A stretch of DNA of 64,000 nt from Actinomycetota bacterium (GCA_009726125.1 WLIT01000001.1:1-64000); one strand, 5' to 3'. Shown: positions 9,912 to 20,107, numbered from the stretch's first letter. Made by a program: numbers and translations. Notes: generated from the letters alone by a model not told the origin.

Positions 9912-10841
9912 ATGAGCGAGATACTTGATGTAGTAATTGTGGGTTCGGGTCCAGCTGGATATACCGCCGCAATTTATGCCGCTCGCGCAGAACTAGCACC
10001 CGTACTTTATGAAGGATCTGTTACTGCTGGTGGCGCACTTATGAATACCACTGAGGTCGAAAATTTTCCCGGGTTCCCTGATGGTGTGATGGGCCCAGAT
10101 CTTATGGATTCCCTCCGCAAGCAATGCGAAAGATTTGGAACAAAAATATTTACTGATGACATCGTATCTATGGACTTAAGTGGTGAGATAAAAGTTCTAA
10201 CTGATGGTTCTGGAAATACTTTAAAGAGTAAGTCGGTAATTCTTGCGACTGGTTCTGCTTACAAAGAGATTGGTCTAACAAACGAGAAGCGCTTATCTGG
10301 ACGCGGGGTTTCTTGGTGTGCAACTTGCGATGGTTTCTTCTTTCGAGAGAAAGTAATTGCCGTAGTTGGTGGTGGCGATTCCGCAATGGAAGAAGCCACT
10401 TTCCTGACAAGGTTTGCAAGTAAGGTTTATGTAATTCACCGTCGCGATTCACTTCGAGCATCGAAAATTATGATTGAGCGCGCTATGTCGAATCCTAAGA
10501 TTGAATTCATTTGGAATACTGAAGTCATAGATGTTCTTGGCGCCGACAAAGTTTCCGGGTTAAAACTTCGCAATTTGCTTACTAGCGAAGAAAGTGAGCG
10601 AGATTTCGACGCTCTCTTTGTGGCCATCGGGCATCTACCTAGAAGTGAGTTGCTAGTAGGTCAAATAGATTTGGATGGCGAAGGTTATGTGAAGGTTGAA
10701 GGCCGCTCTACGCAAACAAATCAGAAGGGTGTCTTTGCTTGTGGTGATCTAGTTGACCACACCTATCGTCAAGCAATCACTGCAGCTGGTACTGGTTGCC
10801 AAGCCGCGCTGGATGCTGAACGTTTCTTAGCCGGCCATTAA
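9912..10841 (+). CDS. trxB: Thioredoxin-disulfide reductase
   Basis: GSGPAGYTAAIYAARA, CATCDG, GGGDSAMEEA motifs. Confidence 0.97.
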   Translation: MSEILDVVIVGSGPAGYTAAIYAARAELAPVLYEGSVTAGGALMNTTEVENFPGFPDGVMGPDLMDSLRKQCERFGTKIFTDDIVSMDLSGEIKVLTDGSGNTLKSKSVILATGSAYKEIGLTNEKRLSGRGVSWCATCDGFFFREKVIAVVGGGDSAMEEATFLTRFASKVYVIHRRDSLRASKIMIERAMSNPKIEFIWNTEVIDVLGADKVSGLKLRNLLTSEESERDFDALFVAIGHLPRSELLVGQIDLDGEGYVKVEGRSTQTNQKGVFACGDLVDHTYRQAITAAGTGCQAALDAERFLAGH

Positions 10842-10891
10842 TTACAATTATCCAACCACCAAGAAATATAAGAGAGTAAGAAGAGGAAATA

Positions 10892-11215
10892 ATGAGCGCA
10901 GCACAACCAGTAACAGCCGCAACTTTCGATGAAGTAGTTTTAAAGAGTTCAATTCCAGTGCTAGTAGATTTTTGGGCTGAGTGGTGTGGTCCTTGTCGCG
11001 CAGTAGGACCAATACTTGATCAAATCTCCGAAGAATATGCTGGGAAGATAAAGGTGGTTAAGTTAAATACTGATGAAGAATCAGCCATTGCAATTAAATA
11101 TGGAATTGTGTCAATCCCAACGTTGAATGTTTATGTAAATGGTGAAGTTGTTAAAACTGTAGTTGGTGCAAAGCCAAAGCCAGCTTTGTTAAAAGAACTC
11201 GCTGCGTTTATCTAA
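10892..11215 (+). CDS. trxA: Thioredoxin
   Basis: FWAEWCGPCRAVGPIL active site, 107 aa, adjacent to trxB. Confidence 0.97.
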   Translation: MSAAQPVTAATFDEVVLKSSIPVLVDFWAEWCGPCRAVGPILDQISEEYAGKIKVVKLNTDEESAIAIKYGIVSIPTLNVYVNGEVVKTVVGAKPKPALLKELAAFI

Positions 11216-11219
11216 ATCG

Positions 11220-12311
11220 ATGTCTCCATCTGGTGAGGAGACCAATGTAATTTCGTTGGTCACAAATACGTTAACCAGACTTGGGTTTTTAAAAACCGCA
11301 TCTACTAACTTTGGTGCGGTTGAAGAAGATGGTCTGCGCGCATTCCAACAAGAGCGCGGGTTAATTGTTTCTGGTGAAATTGATGGCCCAACAATTCGTG
11401 CAATTGATGAAGCCCGTTGGAAACTTGGTGATCGAATCTTGTCCTTTAATCCTGGGAAGCCGCTTCGTGGTGATGATGTTGCTGCGCTGCAATCCCGCTT
11501 AGTTGATATGGGTTTCGATTGTGGTCGTGTAGACGCGGTCTTCGGTTCCCGCACTGATGGCGCTGTTAAAGAATTCCAAAAGTCTGCTGGCGTCAAGGTA
11601 GATGGAGTTTGTGGCCCCGCAACAATCATGTCTTTAATGAGGTTATTAAAAACGGTCTCAGGTGGTGCGCCTACCCAATTGCGCGACAATGCAAATCGTG
11701 CAGTGCGCGGACCGGCGCTTGCAAATAAAATAGTTGTTTTAGACCCAAGTTCGTTGCCGCAAGATAGTGAAATAGCCTTTGATATTGCGCAACGCCTGGA
11801 GGGCCGATTAATTGCGCTTGGTGTAACGGTTTTTATCTCTCGAAGTAGCGTTAAAGATCCCAGTGAGAGTGAGCGGATTAAATTAGCGAATGATTCCGGG
11901 GCAGATTTAGTAATTTCGTTTCACACTGATACCTACAAGAATGAGTTGGCGCATGGCTTAACTACTTATTATTATGGAAATGATTTGCATGGCGTGCACT
12001 CAGTGGTTGGTGAGAGATTTGCCGCTCTGGTCCAACGTGAAATTACCGCTCGTACCGATTTATTGAATTGCCGAACCCATGCAAAGTCCTGGGATTTATT
12101 GCGCCTAACTAAAGCCCCTACAGTGCGAATAGATCTGGGGTATTTATCGAACCCTGGTGATGTTAAGCGACTCTCAGATGTTGCCTTCCGTGAAACCGTT
12201 GTCGAATCAATAATGGTCGCGATTCAACGCCTCTATCTATCGGCTGAAAATGATGCAAAAACTGGGACTTTAAAGATCTCGGACTTGCGCAAGGCCGGGC
12301 TCCGCAAATAG
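11220..12311 (+). CDS. N-acetylmuramoyl-L-alanine amidase-like protein with two peptidoglycan-binding domains (CwlM-like)
   Basis: Two PG-binding_1-like repeats, then a SFHTD-containing amidase_3-type domain; located after trxBA and before parB. Confidence 0.8.
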   Translation: MSPSGEETNVISLVTNTLTRLGFLKTASTNFGAVEEDGLRAFQQERGLIVSGEIDGPTIRAIDEARWKLGDRILSFNPGKPLRGDDVAALQSRLVDMGFDCGRVDAVFGSRTDGAVKEFQKSAGVKVDGVCGPATIMSLMRLLKTVSGGAPTQLRDNANRAVRGPALANKIVVLDPSSLPQDSEIAFDIAQRLEGRLIALGVTVFISRSSVKDPSESERIKLANDSGADLVISFHTDTYKNELAHGLTTYYYGNDLHGVHSVVGERFAALVQREITARTDLLNCRTHAKSWDLLRLTKAPTVRIDLGYLSNPGDVKRLSDVAFRETVVESIMVAIQRLYLSAENDAKTGTLKISDLRKAGLRK

Positions 12312-12356
12312 TAAATAGGAATCCCTTCGCCTCCCTTGTTATGGCAAGATTGGACA

Positions 12357-13610
12357 ATGAGTAACGACATTACGCGCATCCATACGGGCGAGGTTCAGAA
12401 CTTAACTGATCGCTTCGCTCATCGCGCCGCCATGATGAAACCAAGTGAGATTCGTTCGCTCTTCGCTGTTGCATCTCGTCCCGACATTGTTTCACTTGCG
12501 GGTGGAATGCCAAATCTCTCAGCTTTCCCAATGGAGATGATGGCTAGTGTTGTTGAAAAGTTAATACGCGATAACGGTCAAGAGGCGCTGCAATATGGAA
12601 GTGGCCAAGGACATCCAAAGCTTCGTGAGCAAATTTGTGACGTAATGGCCTTAGAAGGAATCCGTGCTCACCCTGATGATGTAATTGTTACAACTGGTTC
12701 GCAACAAGCACTTGATTTAATATCTCGAATCTTCATTGATCCAGGCGATGTAGTTTTGGTTGAAGCGCCTTCTTATGTTGGAGCACTTGGAACTTTCCAT
12801 CAATATGAAGCGAAGGTTGTACACGTCGCAATGGATAACAATGGTCTTATCCCAATTGCGCTTCGTGAAGCAATAACTGCTACGCGCGCCACTGGCCGCA
12901 AGATTAAGTTCTTATATTTAATTCCAAATTACCAAAACCCGGCAGGAGTTCTTCTCACTGCAGAGCGCAGAACAGAAATCTTGGAAATTTGTCGTGATGA
13001 ATCAATTTTTGTAATCGAAGATAACCCTTATGGTTTGTTAGGTTTTGAACGCCCATCGCCTAATGCAATGCGGGCTGAGGACTCTGAGAATGTTTTATAT
13101 CTCGGGACTTTCTCAAAGACAATTGCCCCAGGCTTCCGTATTGGTTGGGCACTTGTTCCACAAGCGTTAAAAGAGAAATTAGTTATCGCAAGCGAATCTT
13201 CAATTCTCTGTCCTTCAAATTTCACTCAGCTTGCAATCTCTAATTACTTATCTGACCAACCATGGCGCGATCAAATTACATCTTTCGCTCAACTTTATAA
13301 GGTTCGCCGCGATGTAATGCTTGAAACACTCAAGGCTACATTTCCCGCAGGTGCTACTTGGACCAAGCCAGGTGGCGGATTCTATGTTTGGGTAACTCTT
13401 CCGCCAGAGATTGATACCAAGGCGTTAATGCCAAAAGCGATTGTTTCCAAGGTTGCATATGTTCCAGGAACTGCTTTTTATGCCGATGGATTTGGCAGCT
13501 GGTCACTTCGACTTTCCTATTGCTTCCCAAGTCCTGAGCGAATCCGTGAAGGGGTTAAATCTCTTGCTGGAGTTATTAAGACTGAAATGGAATTACGCGG
13601 TCTAAATTAA
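12357..13610 (+). CDS. PLP-dependent aminotransferase (class I/II, MocR/2-aminoadipate type)
   Basis: VTTGSQQALDLI, YLIPNYQNPAG, GTFSKTIAPGFRIGW; ATG at 12357. Confidence 0.9.
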   Translation: MSNDITRIHTGEVQNLTDRFAHRAAMMKPSEIRSLFAVASRPDIVSLAGGMPNLSAFPMEMMASVVEKLIRDNGQEALQYGSGQGHPKLREQICDVMALEGIRAHPDDVIVTTGSQQALDLISRIFIDPGDVVLVEAPSYVGALGTFHQYEAKVVHVAMDNNGLIPIALREAITATRATGRKIKFLYLIPNYQNPAGVLLTAERRTEILEICRDESIFVIEDNPYGLLGFERPSPNAMRAEDSENVLYLGTFSKTIAPGFRIGWALVPQALKEKLVIASESSILCPSNFTQLAISNYLSDQPWRDQITSFAQLYKVRRDVMLETLKATFPAGATWTKPGGGFYVWVTLPPEIDTKALMPKAIVSKVAYVPGTAFYADGFGSWSLRLSYCFPSPERIREGVKSLAGVIKTEMELRGLN

Positions 13611-14474
13611 GTTATTAATTCGCTCTAAATCTTCTAGCGTCGCAAATTCAATTGTAATTTTTCCTTTTTGTTTTCCTAGTTCAACGGTTACTCGAGTATC
13701 TAAACGGTCCGACATTCCATCCGCTAACTCTTTTAGCCGAGGCGAACGCAACTTTCCAGCCTTTGGTCTTGCTGGCTTTGATGAACCTTGGTGAGTGGCG
13801 ACAATCTCTTCTGTTGCACGAACGCTTAATCCTTCAGAAACAATACGCCCTGCAAGTTTTTCGATTTCACTTTCGTCGTTAAGAGTTAAAAGCGCGCGCG
13901 CATGCCCCGCAGATAAAATTCCGGCAGCAACTCGGCGTTGAACACTTGCTGGCAAATTTAATAGGCGAAGTGTGTTTGTAATTGCTGGTCTTGATTTTCC
14001 AACTTTAACTGCTAGCTCGTCATGGGTGTAACCAAAATCGTTTAATAAATTTTGATATGCAGATCCCTCTTCCAAAGGATTTAATTGGCTGCGATGAATA
14101 TTTTCGAGAAGTGCTTCGCGGAGTAATTCGTTATCTGCAGTCTGTCGAATAATTACCGGAATAGTTTTTAAACCCGCTAATTTTGCGGCGCGTAATCTGC
14201 GTTCGCCCATAATTAATTCGTACTTGCCATTCCCAATATCTCTTACAACGGGCGGTTGTAAAACTCCTACTTCTTTAATGGATGCAGCTAATTCATTTAG
14301 TGCATCAGTGTCGAAAATAGTTCTAGGTTGTTTTTGATTTGGAATGATTGCATTTATATCGACTTCACCTTGATCTGCAATTGTTACACCAGTGTTTGTC
14401 ATAAGCGGTGCACTTAGTGATGTTGGTATAAGTGAATCTAACCCGCGCCCTAATCCACCTTTGCGAGTACTCAT
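13602..14474 (-). CDS. parB: Chromosome partitioning protein ParB
   Basis: NQKQPRTIFD, LIMGERRLRAAKLAG, ENIHRSQLNPLEEG. Confidence 0.95.
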   Translation of the reverse strand: MSTRKGGLGRGLDSLIPTSLSAPLMTNTGVTIADQGEVDINAIIPNQKQPRTIFDTDALNELAASIKEVGVLQPPVVRDIGNGKYELIMGERRLRAAKLAGLKTIPVIIRQTADNELLREALLENIHRSQLNPLEEGSAYQNLLNDFGYTHDELAVKVGKSRPAITNTLRLLNLPASVQRRVAAGILSAGHARALLTLNDESEIEKLAGRIVSEGLSVRATEEIVATHQGSSKPARPKAGKLRSPRLKELADGMSDRLDTRVTVELGKQKGKITIEFATLEDLERINNLI

Positions 14475-15376
14475 GCTGTATGCGCTCCATTATTTAGTTG
14501 GTTGATAACGTCACCAGAGCCACGTCGAGCAATCTCTCGCGCTACTGTCATATAAGCAATTGCGCCTGGAGAAGATGCGTCATATGTCATCACTGTTTGA
14601 TTAAATGATGGCGCTTCAGAAATGCGGACCGCTCTTGGTATTGGCACATCGATTAATTCGTTTGGAAAATGTTGGCGGACGTTATTGGCAACATCATTTG
14701 CTAATCGAGTTCTGGAATCAAACATCGTTAAAACAATTGTTGAGATCCGAACTCTTTGATTTAACATTTGTTGAACTTGTTGCAGGGTTTTCAATAAAAG
14801 CGTTAAGCCTTCAAGTGAGTAATATTCGCATTGGATTGGAACCATTACCTCTTCAGCTGCGGTTAACGCATTAACAGTTAAAAGGCCGAGACTTGGTGGA
14901 CAATCAATAATTACATAATCAAGGCGAGCACCGCTTGCTTCGCGTTCTGTTAAGAATTTTTCTAGCGCTAACTTCAGCCTGGATTCTCTTGATACAAAAC
15001 CAACCATATTTATTTCAGCCCCGGCCAATTCGATATCTGCTGGTGCGCATTCAAGGTGTGGGAAGCCAGCAACCTTTATAACTATTTCTGAGAGAGGCAG
15101 GTCTTTAACTAATACTTCATACATTCCAGCTAGCTCTTCGCGATCAATGGCAAGTGCGGTACAGGCATTTCCTTGGGGGTCTAGATCTATTACTAGGACC
15201 TTTAGGCCGCCCATAGCTAGGGCTGCGGCAATATTCACCGCTGTGGTTGTCTTACCCACCCCGCCTTTTTGGTTGGCCACAGTGAAAACCCGAGTTTTGA
15301 GAGGTGTGGGCATCGGCTCTTTTAGCCGCCTGATCCCAACCACCTTGGTTTTGGATGTTTCACGTGAGCCATTCAC
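14471..15376 (-). CDS. parA: Chromosome partitioning ATPase ParA/Soj
   Basis: ANQKGGVGKTTTAVNIAAAL deviant Walker A; overlaps parB by 4 bp. Confidence 0.95.
   Translation of the reverse strand: MNGSRETSKTKVVGIRRLKEPMPTPLKTRVFTVANQKGGVGKTTTAVNIAAALAMGGLKVLVIDLDPQGNACTALAIDREELAGMYEVLVKDLPLSEIVIKVAGFPHLECAPADIELAGAEINMVGFVSRESRLKLALEKFLTEREASGARLDYVIIDCPPSLGLLTVNALTAAEEVMVPIQCEYYSLEGLTLLLKTLQQVQQMLNQRVRISTIVLTMFDSRTRLANDVANNVRQHFPNELIDVPIPRAVRISEAPSFNQTVMTYDASSPGAIAYMTVAREIARRGSGDVINQLNNGAHTA
15356..15371. promoter_or_regulatory. parS-like site (degenerate)
   Basis: TGTTTCACGTGAGCCA, 13/16 match to TGTTTCACGTGAAACA; overlaps the parA start region. Confidence 0.65.
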
Positions 15377-15384
15377 ATGACTAT

Positions 15385-16005
15385 CTAACCAGCCTTTTTG
15401 AGTTCAATAACCCGCGCTACCGGCAACTCGCCTAAGGTGATTTCATGAATCTCGGATTTGGCCACCTTTTTAAAGATTTTAGGTGCTTCAAGCTTTGCCG
15501 CCTCAAGTTCAGTTGCTGCGCCTTCGCCCTTCATGGCCAGAAGTGAGCCACCGCCCATAACTAGGTGCCATGAAACTGTAGCCAATTTAGGAAGTGGGGC
15601 CACCGCCCTGGCGGTTACATAGTTAAATCCGCCCTTAAAGGACTCTGCCCTGCCTCTTTTTACCGTTACTTCAATCCCAAGCTCGCCAACTACCTCTTCG
15701 AGAAAGTCGATGCGGCGCTGTAGGGGCTCTAAAAGGGTAATTTTTACATCTGGCCGTGCCAGCGCGATCACAATCCCGGGCAGGCCAGCACCGGAGCCAA
15801 TATCTAGAAGGGAAGATCCCTCTGAAAGCAGGGTTGTGATGGGGATGCAGTTAGCGATATGGCGATCCCAGATGCGGTCTCCCTCTTTTGGGCCGACCAA
15901 TCCCCGCTCGATTCCCCAGGTTGCCAAGATTTCAGCAAATCTGGCTACCTCTTCTTGGCGCTCGCCAAAGTAGGTGGAAATTAAGGTTTCACGTGAAACG
16001 CTCAC
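15385..16005 (-). CDS. rsmG: 16S rRNA (guanine-N7) methyltransferase RsmG/GidB
   Basis: SLLDIGSGAGLPGIVIALARP, YVTARAVAPL. Confidence 0.95.
   Translation of the reverse strand: MSVSRETLISTYFGERQEEVARFAEILATWGIERGLVGPKEGDRIWDRHIANCIPITTLLSEGSSLLDIGSGAGLPGIVIALARPDVKITLLEPLQRRIDFLEEVVGELGIEVTVKRGRAESFKGGFNYVTARAVAPLPKLATVSWHLVMGGGSLLAMKGEGAATELEAAKLEAPKIFKKVAKSEIHEITLGELPVARVIELKKAG
15986..15999. promoter_or_regulatory. parS site
   Basis: Perfect palindrome GTTTCACGTGAAAC, inside the first codons of rsmG (MSVSRET). Confidence 0.88.
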
Positions 16006-16018
16006 AGGAGTTCTTTAA

Positions 16019-16549
16019 TTATTCAGGAAGAACTACAACACAACGATTTGGGTCTTCGCCCTCAGATTCGCTAGTTAGGCCAATCTCTTGAATCGTGTCG
16101 TGAATGACTTTGCGTTCAAAGGCGTTCATAGGGCTCAACTTTACAGATTCGCCGGATGATTTAACTTGATCCGCTATTTCGTGGGCCAGCTTTGCTAGCT
16201 CCTCTTTCTTCTCGCTTCGAAAGTTATCGATATCGAGCATTAATCGGGAGCGCTCACCAGTTGAGGTTTGAACGGCAAGCCGGGTGAGCTCTTGAATCGC
16301 ATCCAAGACTTCGCCGCGGTCACCAACCAGGTGGCTAAGGGCGCCGCCCGCGATTGCTAGAGAGGCGCGGTCATTTTCGACATCGATATCGATATCGCCA
16401 TCTAGATCTGTAATGTCTAGAAGCCCCTCAAGGTAATCCGCAGCTACATCGCCCTCTTCTTCAAGGCGCGCAACTAGGGACTTCTTCTCGGTTTTTAAGG
16501 TTTTTGGTGCCTTTTCGCTCTCTTCAATCTGTTCTACTACTTCGCTCAT
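16019..16549 (-). CDS. jag: Jag/SpoIIIJ-associated R3H/KH RNA-binding protein
   Basis: LVGDRGEVLDAIQELTRLAV KH-like, SPMNAFERKVIHDTI R3H; between rsmG and yidC. Confidence 0.9.
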   Translation of the reverse strand: MSEVVEQIEESEKAPKTLKTEKKSLVARLEEEGDVAADYLEGLLDITDLDGDIDIDVENDRASLAIAGGALSHLVGDRGEVLDAIQELTRLAVQTSTGERSRLMLDIDNFRSEKKEELAKLAHEIADQVKSSGESVKLSPMNAFERKVIHDTIQEIGLTSESEGEDPNRCVVVLPE

Positions 16550-16584
16550 TTATCTCTCCTTCTGTTGATGAAAGTTAGGTTTTA

Positions 16585-16627
16585 CTGATAAATCCGATAT
16601 AACTGATATGGCTGATAAATCCGATAT
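16585..16627. repeat. Direct repeat: two identical 16-mers CTGATAAATCCGATAT with 27-bp period
   Basis: 16585-16600 and 16612-16627 identical; spacer AACTGATATGG carries a partial third CTGATAT. Confidence 0.85.
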
Positions 16628-16629
16628 GT

Positions 16630-17562
16630 CTATTTCTTTTTCTTCTTCTTTGAACCCTTAGATGGTTGTTGCCGTTGTTGTGGTTTGCTCTGCTCAATCC
16701 CTGGATCTGTCTGAGTAGTTCCATCTTCATTTGTTGTTGGAGGCGCGCCATTGTCTTTAACTGTGCGCTTCTTCATTAACTCTTCATATGCTGGTGAACC
16801 CGGTGTTGGGTTTCTTTTAATTACATAGAACTGTTGACCAAATGTCCAAAGGTTAGTTGTTGACCAATAAATTAATACACCGACTGGGAAGTTAACGCCA
16901 GAGACTGCAAAAATTACTGGAAAAACGTAAAGCATAATTTTTTGTTGTTGCAACATCATATTGTTTGAAGAATCCATTTTCGGCATTCCCTTAACCATCA
17001 ATTGGCGTTGGGTAGTAAATGTTGTTGCCGACATGAAGACAATTAGTGCCACTATTACAAGTTTAGTTTGGGTATTTACATCTGAACTTAGGAAAGTACT
17101 AGAAAGATTAGCGCCAAAGAATTTTGCTTCTTGTGCTGAAAGCAATAGGTCGCCTTTAAGAACTCCGTGTGGAGTGTTTCGAGCGATGCCGTTTAGAACT
17201 GTGAAGAGCGCGAAGAAGATTGGTGCTTGGGCGAGGATTGGGAAGCAAGAAGCTAAAGGATTTGTTTTGTGCTCTTTGTAGAGCTTCATCATCTCTTCCG
17301 ATTGCTTCTGGCGATCATCTTTGTGCTTCTTCTGTATCTCCTTCATGTGGGGTTGAAGGGCGGTTAGTGCGCGCTGGCTCTTAATCTGCTTTACAAAAAG
17401 GGGAATTAAAATAATTCGAATTAAAATTACAAGTCCAATAATTGAAAGGCTCCATTTTATGCTTTCACTTTCGTTCTCACCAAAGATATAACCGAGTAAA
17501 GAGTGAAAAGTTACAATGACCCAGGAAACAGCGTAATACAAGGGGTTTAGGATTGATCCCAT
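16630..17562 (-). CDS. yidC: Membrane protein insertase YidC
   Basis: Polytopic ORF with 60KD_IMP-type motifs, Lys-rich C-terminal tail; yidD-rnpA-rpmH synteny. Confidence 0.95.
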   Translation of the reverse strand: MGSILNPLYYAVSWVIVTFHSLLGYIFGENESESIKWSLSIIGLVILIRIILIPLFVKQIKSQRALTALQPHMKEIQKKHKDDRQKQSEEMMKLYKEHKTNPLASCFPILAQAPIFFALFTVLNGIARNTPHGVLKGDLLLSAQEAKFFGANLSSTFLSSDVNTQTKLVIVALIVFMSATTFTTQRQLMVKGMPKMDSSNNMMLQQQKIMLYVFPVIFAVSGVNFPVGVLIYWSTTNLWTFGQQFYVIKRNPTPGSPAYEELMKKRTVKDNGAPPTTNEDGTTQTDPGIEQSKPQQRQQPSKGSKKKKKK

Positions 17563-17807
17563 TAATTTGCTCCAGTTTTTATTGGTTGTTTAGAACTCTT
17601 AGATAAGACGTAGTCGACGCCGCCATGTGACCAAGGATTACAACGGACTAACCGCCAGGCTGTCATTGCTAAACCTTTAGCACCATATTCTGAAACTGCA
17701 TTAGTGGCATATGTCGAACAACTTGGGTAATACTTGCAGCGCGGGCCAAAGGCTGGCGAAATCCATTTTTGGTAAATTTTAATAATTACTGCGAAGGCTT
17801 TTCTCAT
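17562..17807 (-). CDS. yidD: Membrane protein insertion efficiency factor YidD
   Basis: YQKWISPAFGPRCKYYPSCSTYA. Confidence 0.95.
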   Translation of the reverse strand: MRKAFAVIIKIYQKWISPAFGPRCKYYPSCSTYATNAVSEYGAKGLAMTAWRLVRCNPWSHGGVDYVLSKSSKQPIKTGAN

Positions 17808-18166
17808 GCGCTCACCACAATTTTGCTAATTACTTTCGGCATCAAATCGGATAGTTCGGCTTCGAAGTTTGGTTGATTGCGCAGTACGCGAATTACAAGC
17901 TGGCAATTTAATGGCAGGGTTTGGATGTGCGCAGAAATTAAGTGGCGCAATTGCCTAGAAACTCGATGACGGACTACAGACCCTCCAACAGATTTATTTA
18001 CAATCAATCCGATTTGAGGCGCGCTTGAAACATTTAAGTTAGTTGAATTAATTTTAAGGTAAAGGACAAGTGAGAGAGAAGTTGCTCGAACTCCAGTTTT
18101 TGTAGTTAGAGCAAAATCTTTACTTGTACGCAACCGGTTCTTGGCTGGTAGCACTGGTATCAGCAA
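17804..18166 (-). CDS. rnpA: Ribonuclease P protein component
   Basis: LPAKNRLRTSKDFALTTKTG, VVRHRVSRQLRHLI, between yidD and rpmH. Confidence 0.93.
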   Translation of the reverse strand: MLIPVLPAKNRLRTSKDFALTTKTGVRATSLSLVLYLKINSTNLNVSSAPQIGLIVNKSVGGSVVRHRVSRQLRHLISAHIQTLPLNCQLVIRVLRNQPNFEAELSDLMPKVISKIVVSA

Positions 18167-18177
18167 TTAATCTGCGG

Positions 18178-18315
18178 TTAGGCAGAGATGCGTGTGCGCC
18201 CCTTAGCGCGGCGAGAAGCTAGTACTGCTCTTCCACCACGTGTTGCCATGCGGGCGCGGAAGCCATGCTTCTTTGCGCGCTTGCGAACGTTAGGTTGAAA
18301 TGTGCGCTTTGACAT
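18178..18315 (-). CDS. rpmH: 50S ribosomal protein L34
   Basis: Not in ORF track (short); translates to [45 protein letters not shown]. Confidence 0.97.
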   Translation of the reverse strand: MSKRTFQPNVRKRAKKHGFRARMATRGGRAVLASRRAKGRTRISA

Positions 18316-18366
18316 AAAACTCTCCTTAAGACTTTCAGGGATCTCTCCAAGAGGTTTTGGCCTATT

Positions 18367-18391
18367 GGGTCACAATTGGTGGGTCACAATT
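18367..18391. repeat. Direct repeat GGGTCACAATT x2 in the rpmH-dnaA intergenic region
   Basis: 18367-18377 and 18381-18391 identical 11-mers, 14-bp period. Confidence 0.8.
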
Positions 18392-18505
18392 TTGTTGGGC
18401 AAAATGGCGATGAGGGAGTTAGGTTACGGGCACTTGTAGATAAGGGTCAAACCCGGGAGAGCTGCTTTTTTGGGCTTTATTTGATTTGCTTGGGTTTAGT
18501 GTATG

Positions 18506-18627
18506 TGTGGATAACCACTTGCAATTTCCTAAGATTGCCCCTACTTTCGCTCTCTATCCACAAAAATGTGGGCTGAAAGGCTCAAGTTTTACTTTAGACC
18601 ACAGGCTGTGGATAACCTTGTGGACAA
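18506..18627. promoter_or_regulatory. DnaA-box cluster upstream of dnaA (oriC region)
   Basis: TGTGGATAA 18506-18514, CTATCCACA 18554-18562, TGTGGATAA 18607-18615, TGTGGACAA 18619-18627. Confidence 0.85.
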
Positions 18628-18670
18628 CTTGGTTTTAGCAACTTAGCAGTTTTTAGGATTTGGGGACCAC

Positions 18671-20074
18671 ATGGCACTACTCGAGATTGACGACCTAACC
18701 ACACTTTGGGGCGCGGTAATTGCTGATGTTTCTGTGGAGTCACCGCAACATCGAGCTTTTCTCTCTCTCACAAAACCGTTGGGTTTGATCCAAAGCGAGA
18801 GCGGCTCGAATTTATTGTTATCTGCCCCCAACGCTTTTGCGAAAGATGTTTTAGAGACCCGGCTTCGTGCGATTATAAATGAGGCGCTCTCTGCAAAACT
18901 CGATCAGAAAATAAATATTGCGGTAACCATTGATGAAACTCTGCAAGAAGATGTTGTTGAAGATGTTGTTGAGCCAATTATTGAACAACGACCAAAATCT
19001 GGAACCGGCCGTGACTCTAGATCTTCGGTTGCCACAGAGCCGACTCAATTAAACCCGCGCTACATCTTTGAAACTTTTGTTATTGGTGCATCAAACCGCT
19101 TCGCTCACGCCGCCGCTGTGGCTGTGGCTGAAGCGCCAGCAAAGGCTTACAACCCATTATTTATTTATGGTGAGTCTGGGCTTGGTAAAACCCACCTCCT
19201 GCACGCTATTGGAGCTTATGCGAAAGAGCTTTATGGAAGTGTGCGAGTACGTTATGTTTCAAGTGAAGAGTTTACAAATGACTTTATTAACTCGATTCGT
19301 GATGACAAGGCCTCGGTTTTTCAACGCCGTTATCGTGACTTAGATGTTTTATTGGTCGATGATATTCAGTTCTTAGAAAATAAAGAGCGAACTCAGGAAG
19401 AGTTTTTCCATACTTTTAACACGTTATATAACGCGAATAAGCAGATCGTAATTTCTAGCGACCGCCCGCCAAAACAGTTGACTACTTTGGAAGATCGTCT
19501 CCGTAGCCGATTTGAGTGGGGCCTAATAACAGATATCCAACCCCCTGAATTGGAAACTCGTATTGCGATTCTTCGCAAAAAAGCAGCGCAAGATAAGTTA
19601 AATGCGCCAGATGATGTTCTTGAATATATTGCGAGCAAAATTTCTTCAAACATTCGCGAGCTTGAAGGTGCGTTAATTCGTGTTACAGCTTTCGCATCCT
19701 TAAATCGCCAAGCGGTTGATTTAGGTTTAGCGGAAATAGTTTTAAAGGATTTGATTCCTGAAGTTGGTGGCCCGGAAATAACTGCAACAACGATCATGGC
19801 CCAGACTGCGACCTACTTCAGCCTTACCTTGGATGACTTATGTGGGAGTTCAAGATCTCGGGTCTTGGTAAACGCCCGCCAGATTGCAATGTATTTATGC
19901 CGCGAGCTGACCGAGCTCTCTCTGCCAAAAATCGGGCAGACCTTCGGGGGCCGCGACCACACAACTGTTATGCATGCCGACCGTAAAATCCGGCAATTAA
20001 TGGCTGAGCGCCGGTCGATCTATAACCAGGTCACGGAATTAACCAACCGAATTAAACTTCAAGCTAGAAACTAA
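18671..20074 (+). CDS. dnaA: Chromosomal replication initiator DnaA
   Basis: [62 protein letters not shown]. Confidence 0.98.
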   Translation: MALLEIDDLTTLWGAVIADVSVESPQHRAFLSLTKPLGLIQSESGSNLLLSAPNAFAKDVLETRLRAIINEALSAKLDQKINIAVTIDETLQEDVVEDVVEPIIEQRPKSGTGRDSRSSVATEPTQLNPRYIFETFVIGASNRFAHAAAVAVAEAPAKAYNPLFIYGESGLGKTHLLHAIGAYAKELYGSVRVRYVSSEEFTNDFINSIRDDKASVFQRRYRDLDVLLVDDIQFLENKERTQEEFFHTFNTLYNANKQIVISSDRPPKQLTTLEDRLRSRFEWGLITDIQPPELETRIAILRKKAAQDKLNAPDDVLEYIASKISSNIRELEGALIRVTAFASLNRQAVDLGLAEIVLKDLIPEVGGPEITATTIMAQTATYFSLTLDDLCGSSRSRVLVNARQIAMYLCRELTELSLPKIGQTFGGRDHTTVMHADRKIRQLMAERRSIYNQVTELTNRIKLQARN

Positions 20075-20107
20075 CTACATAACCTGTGTAGAAAGTTGCC
20101 CCCATCT

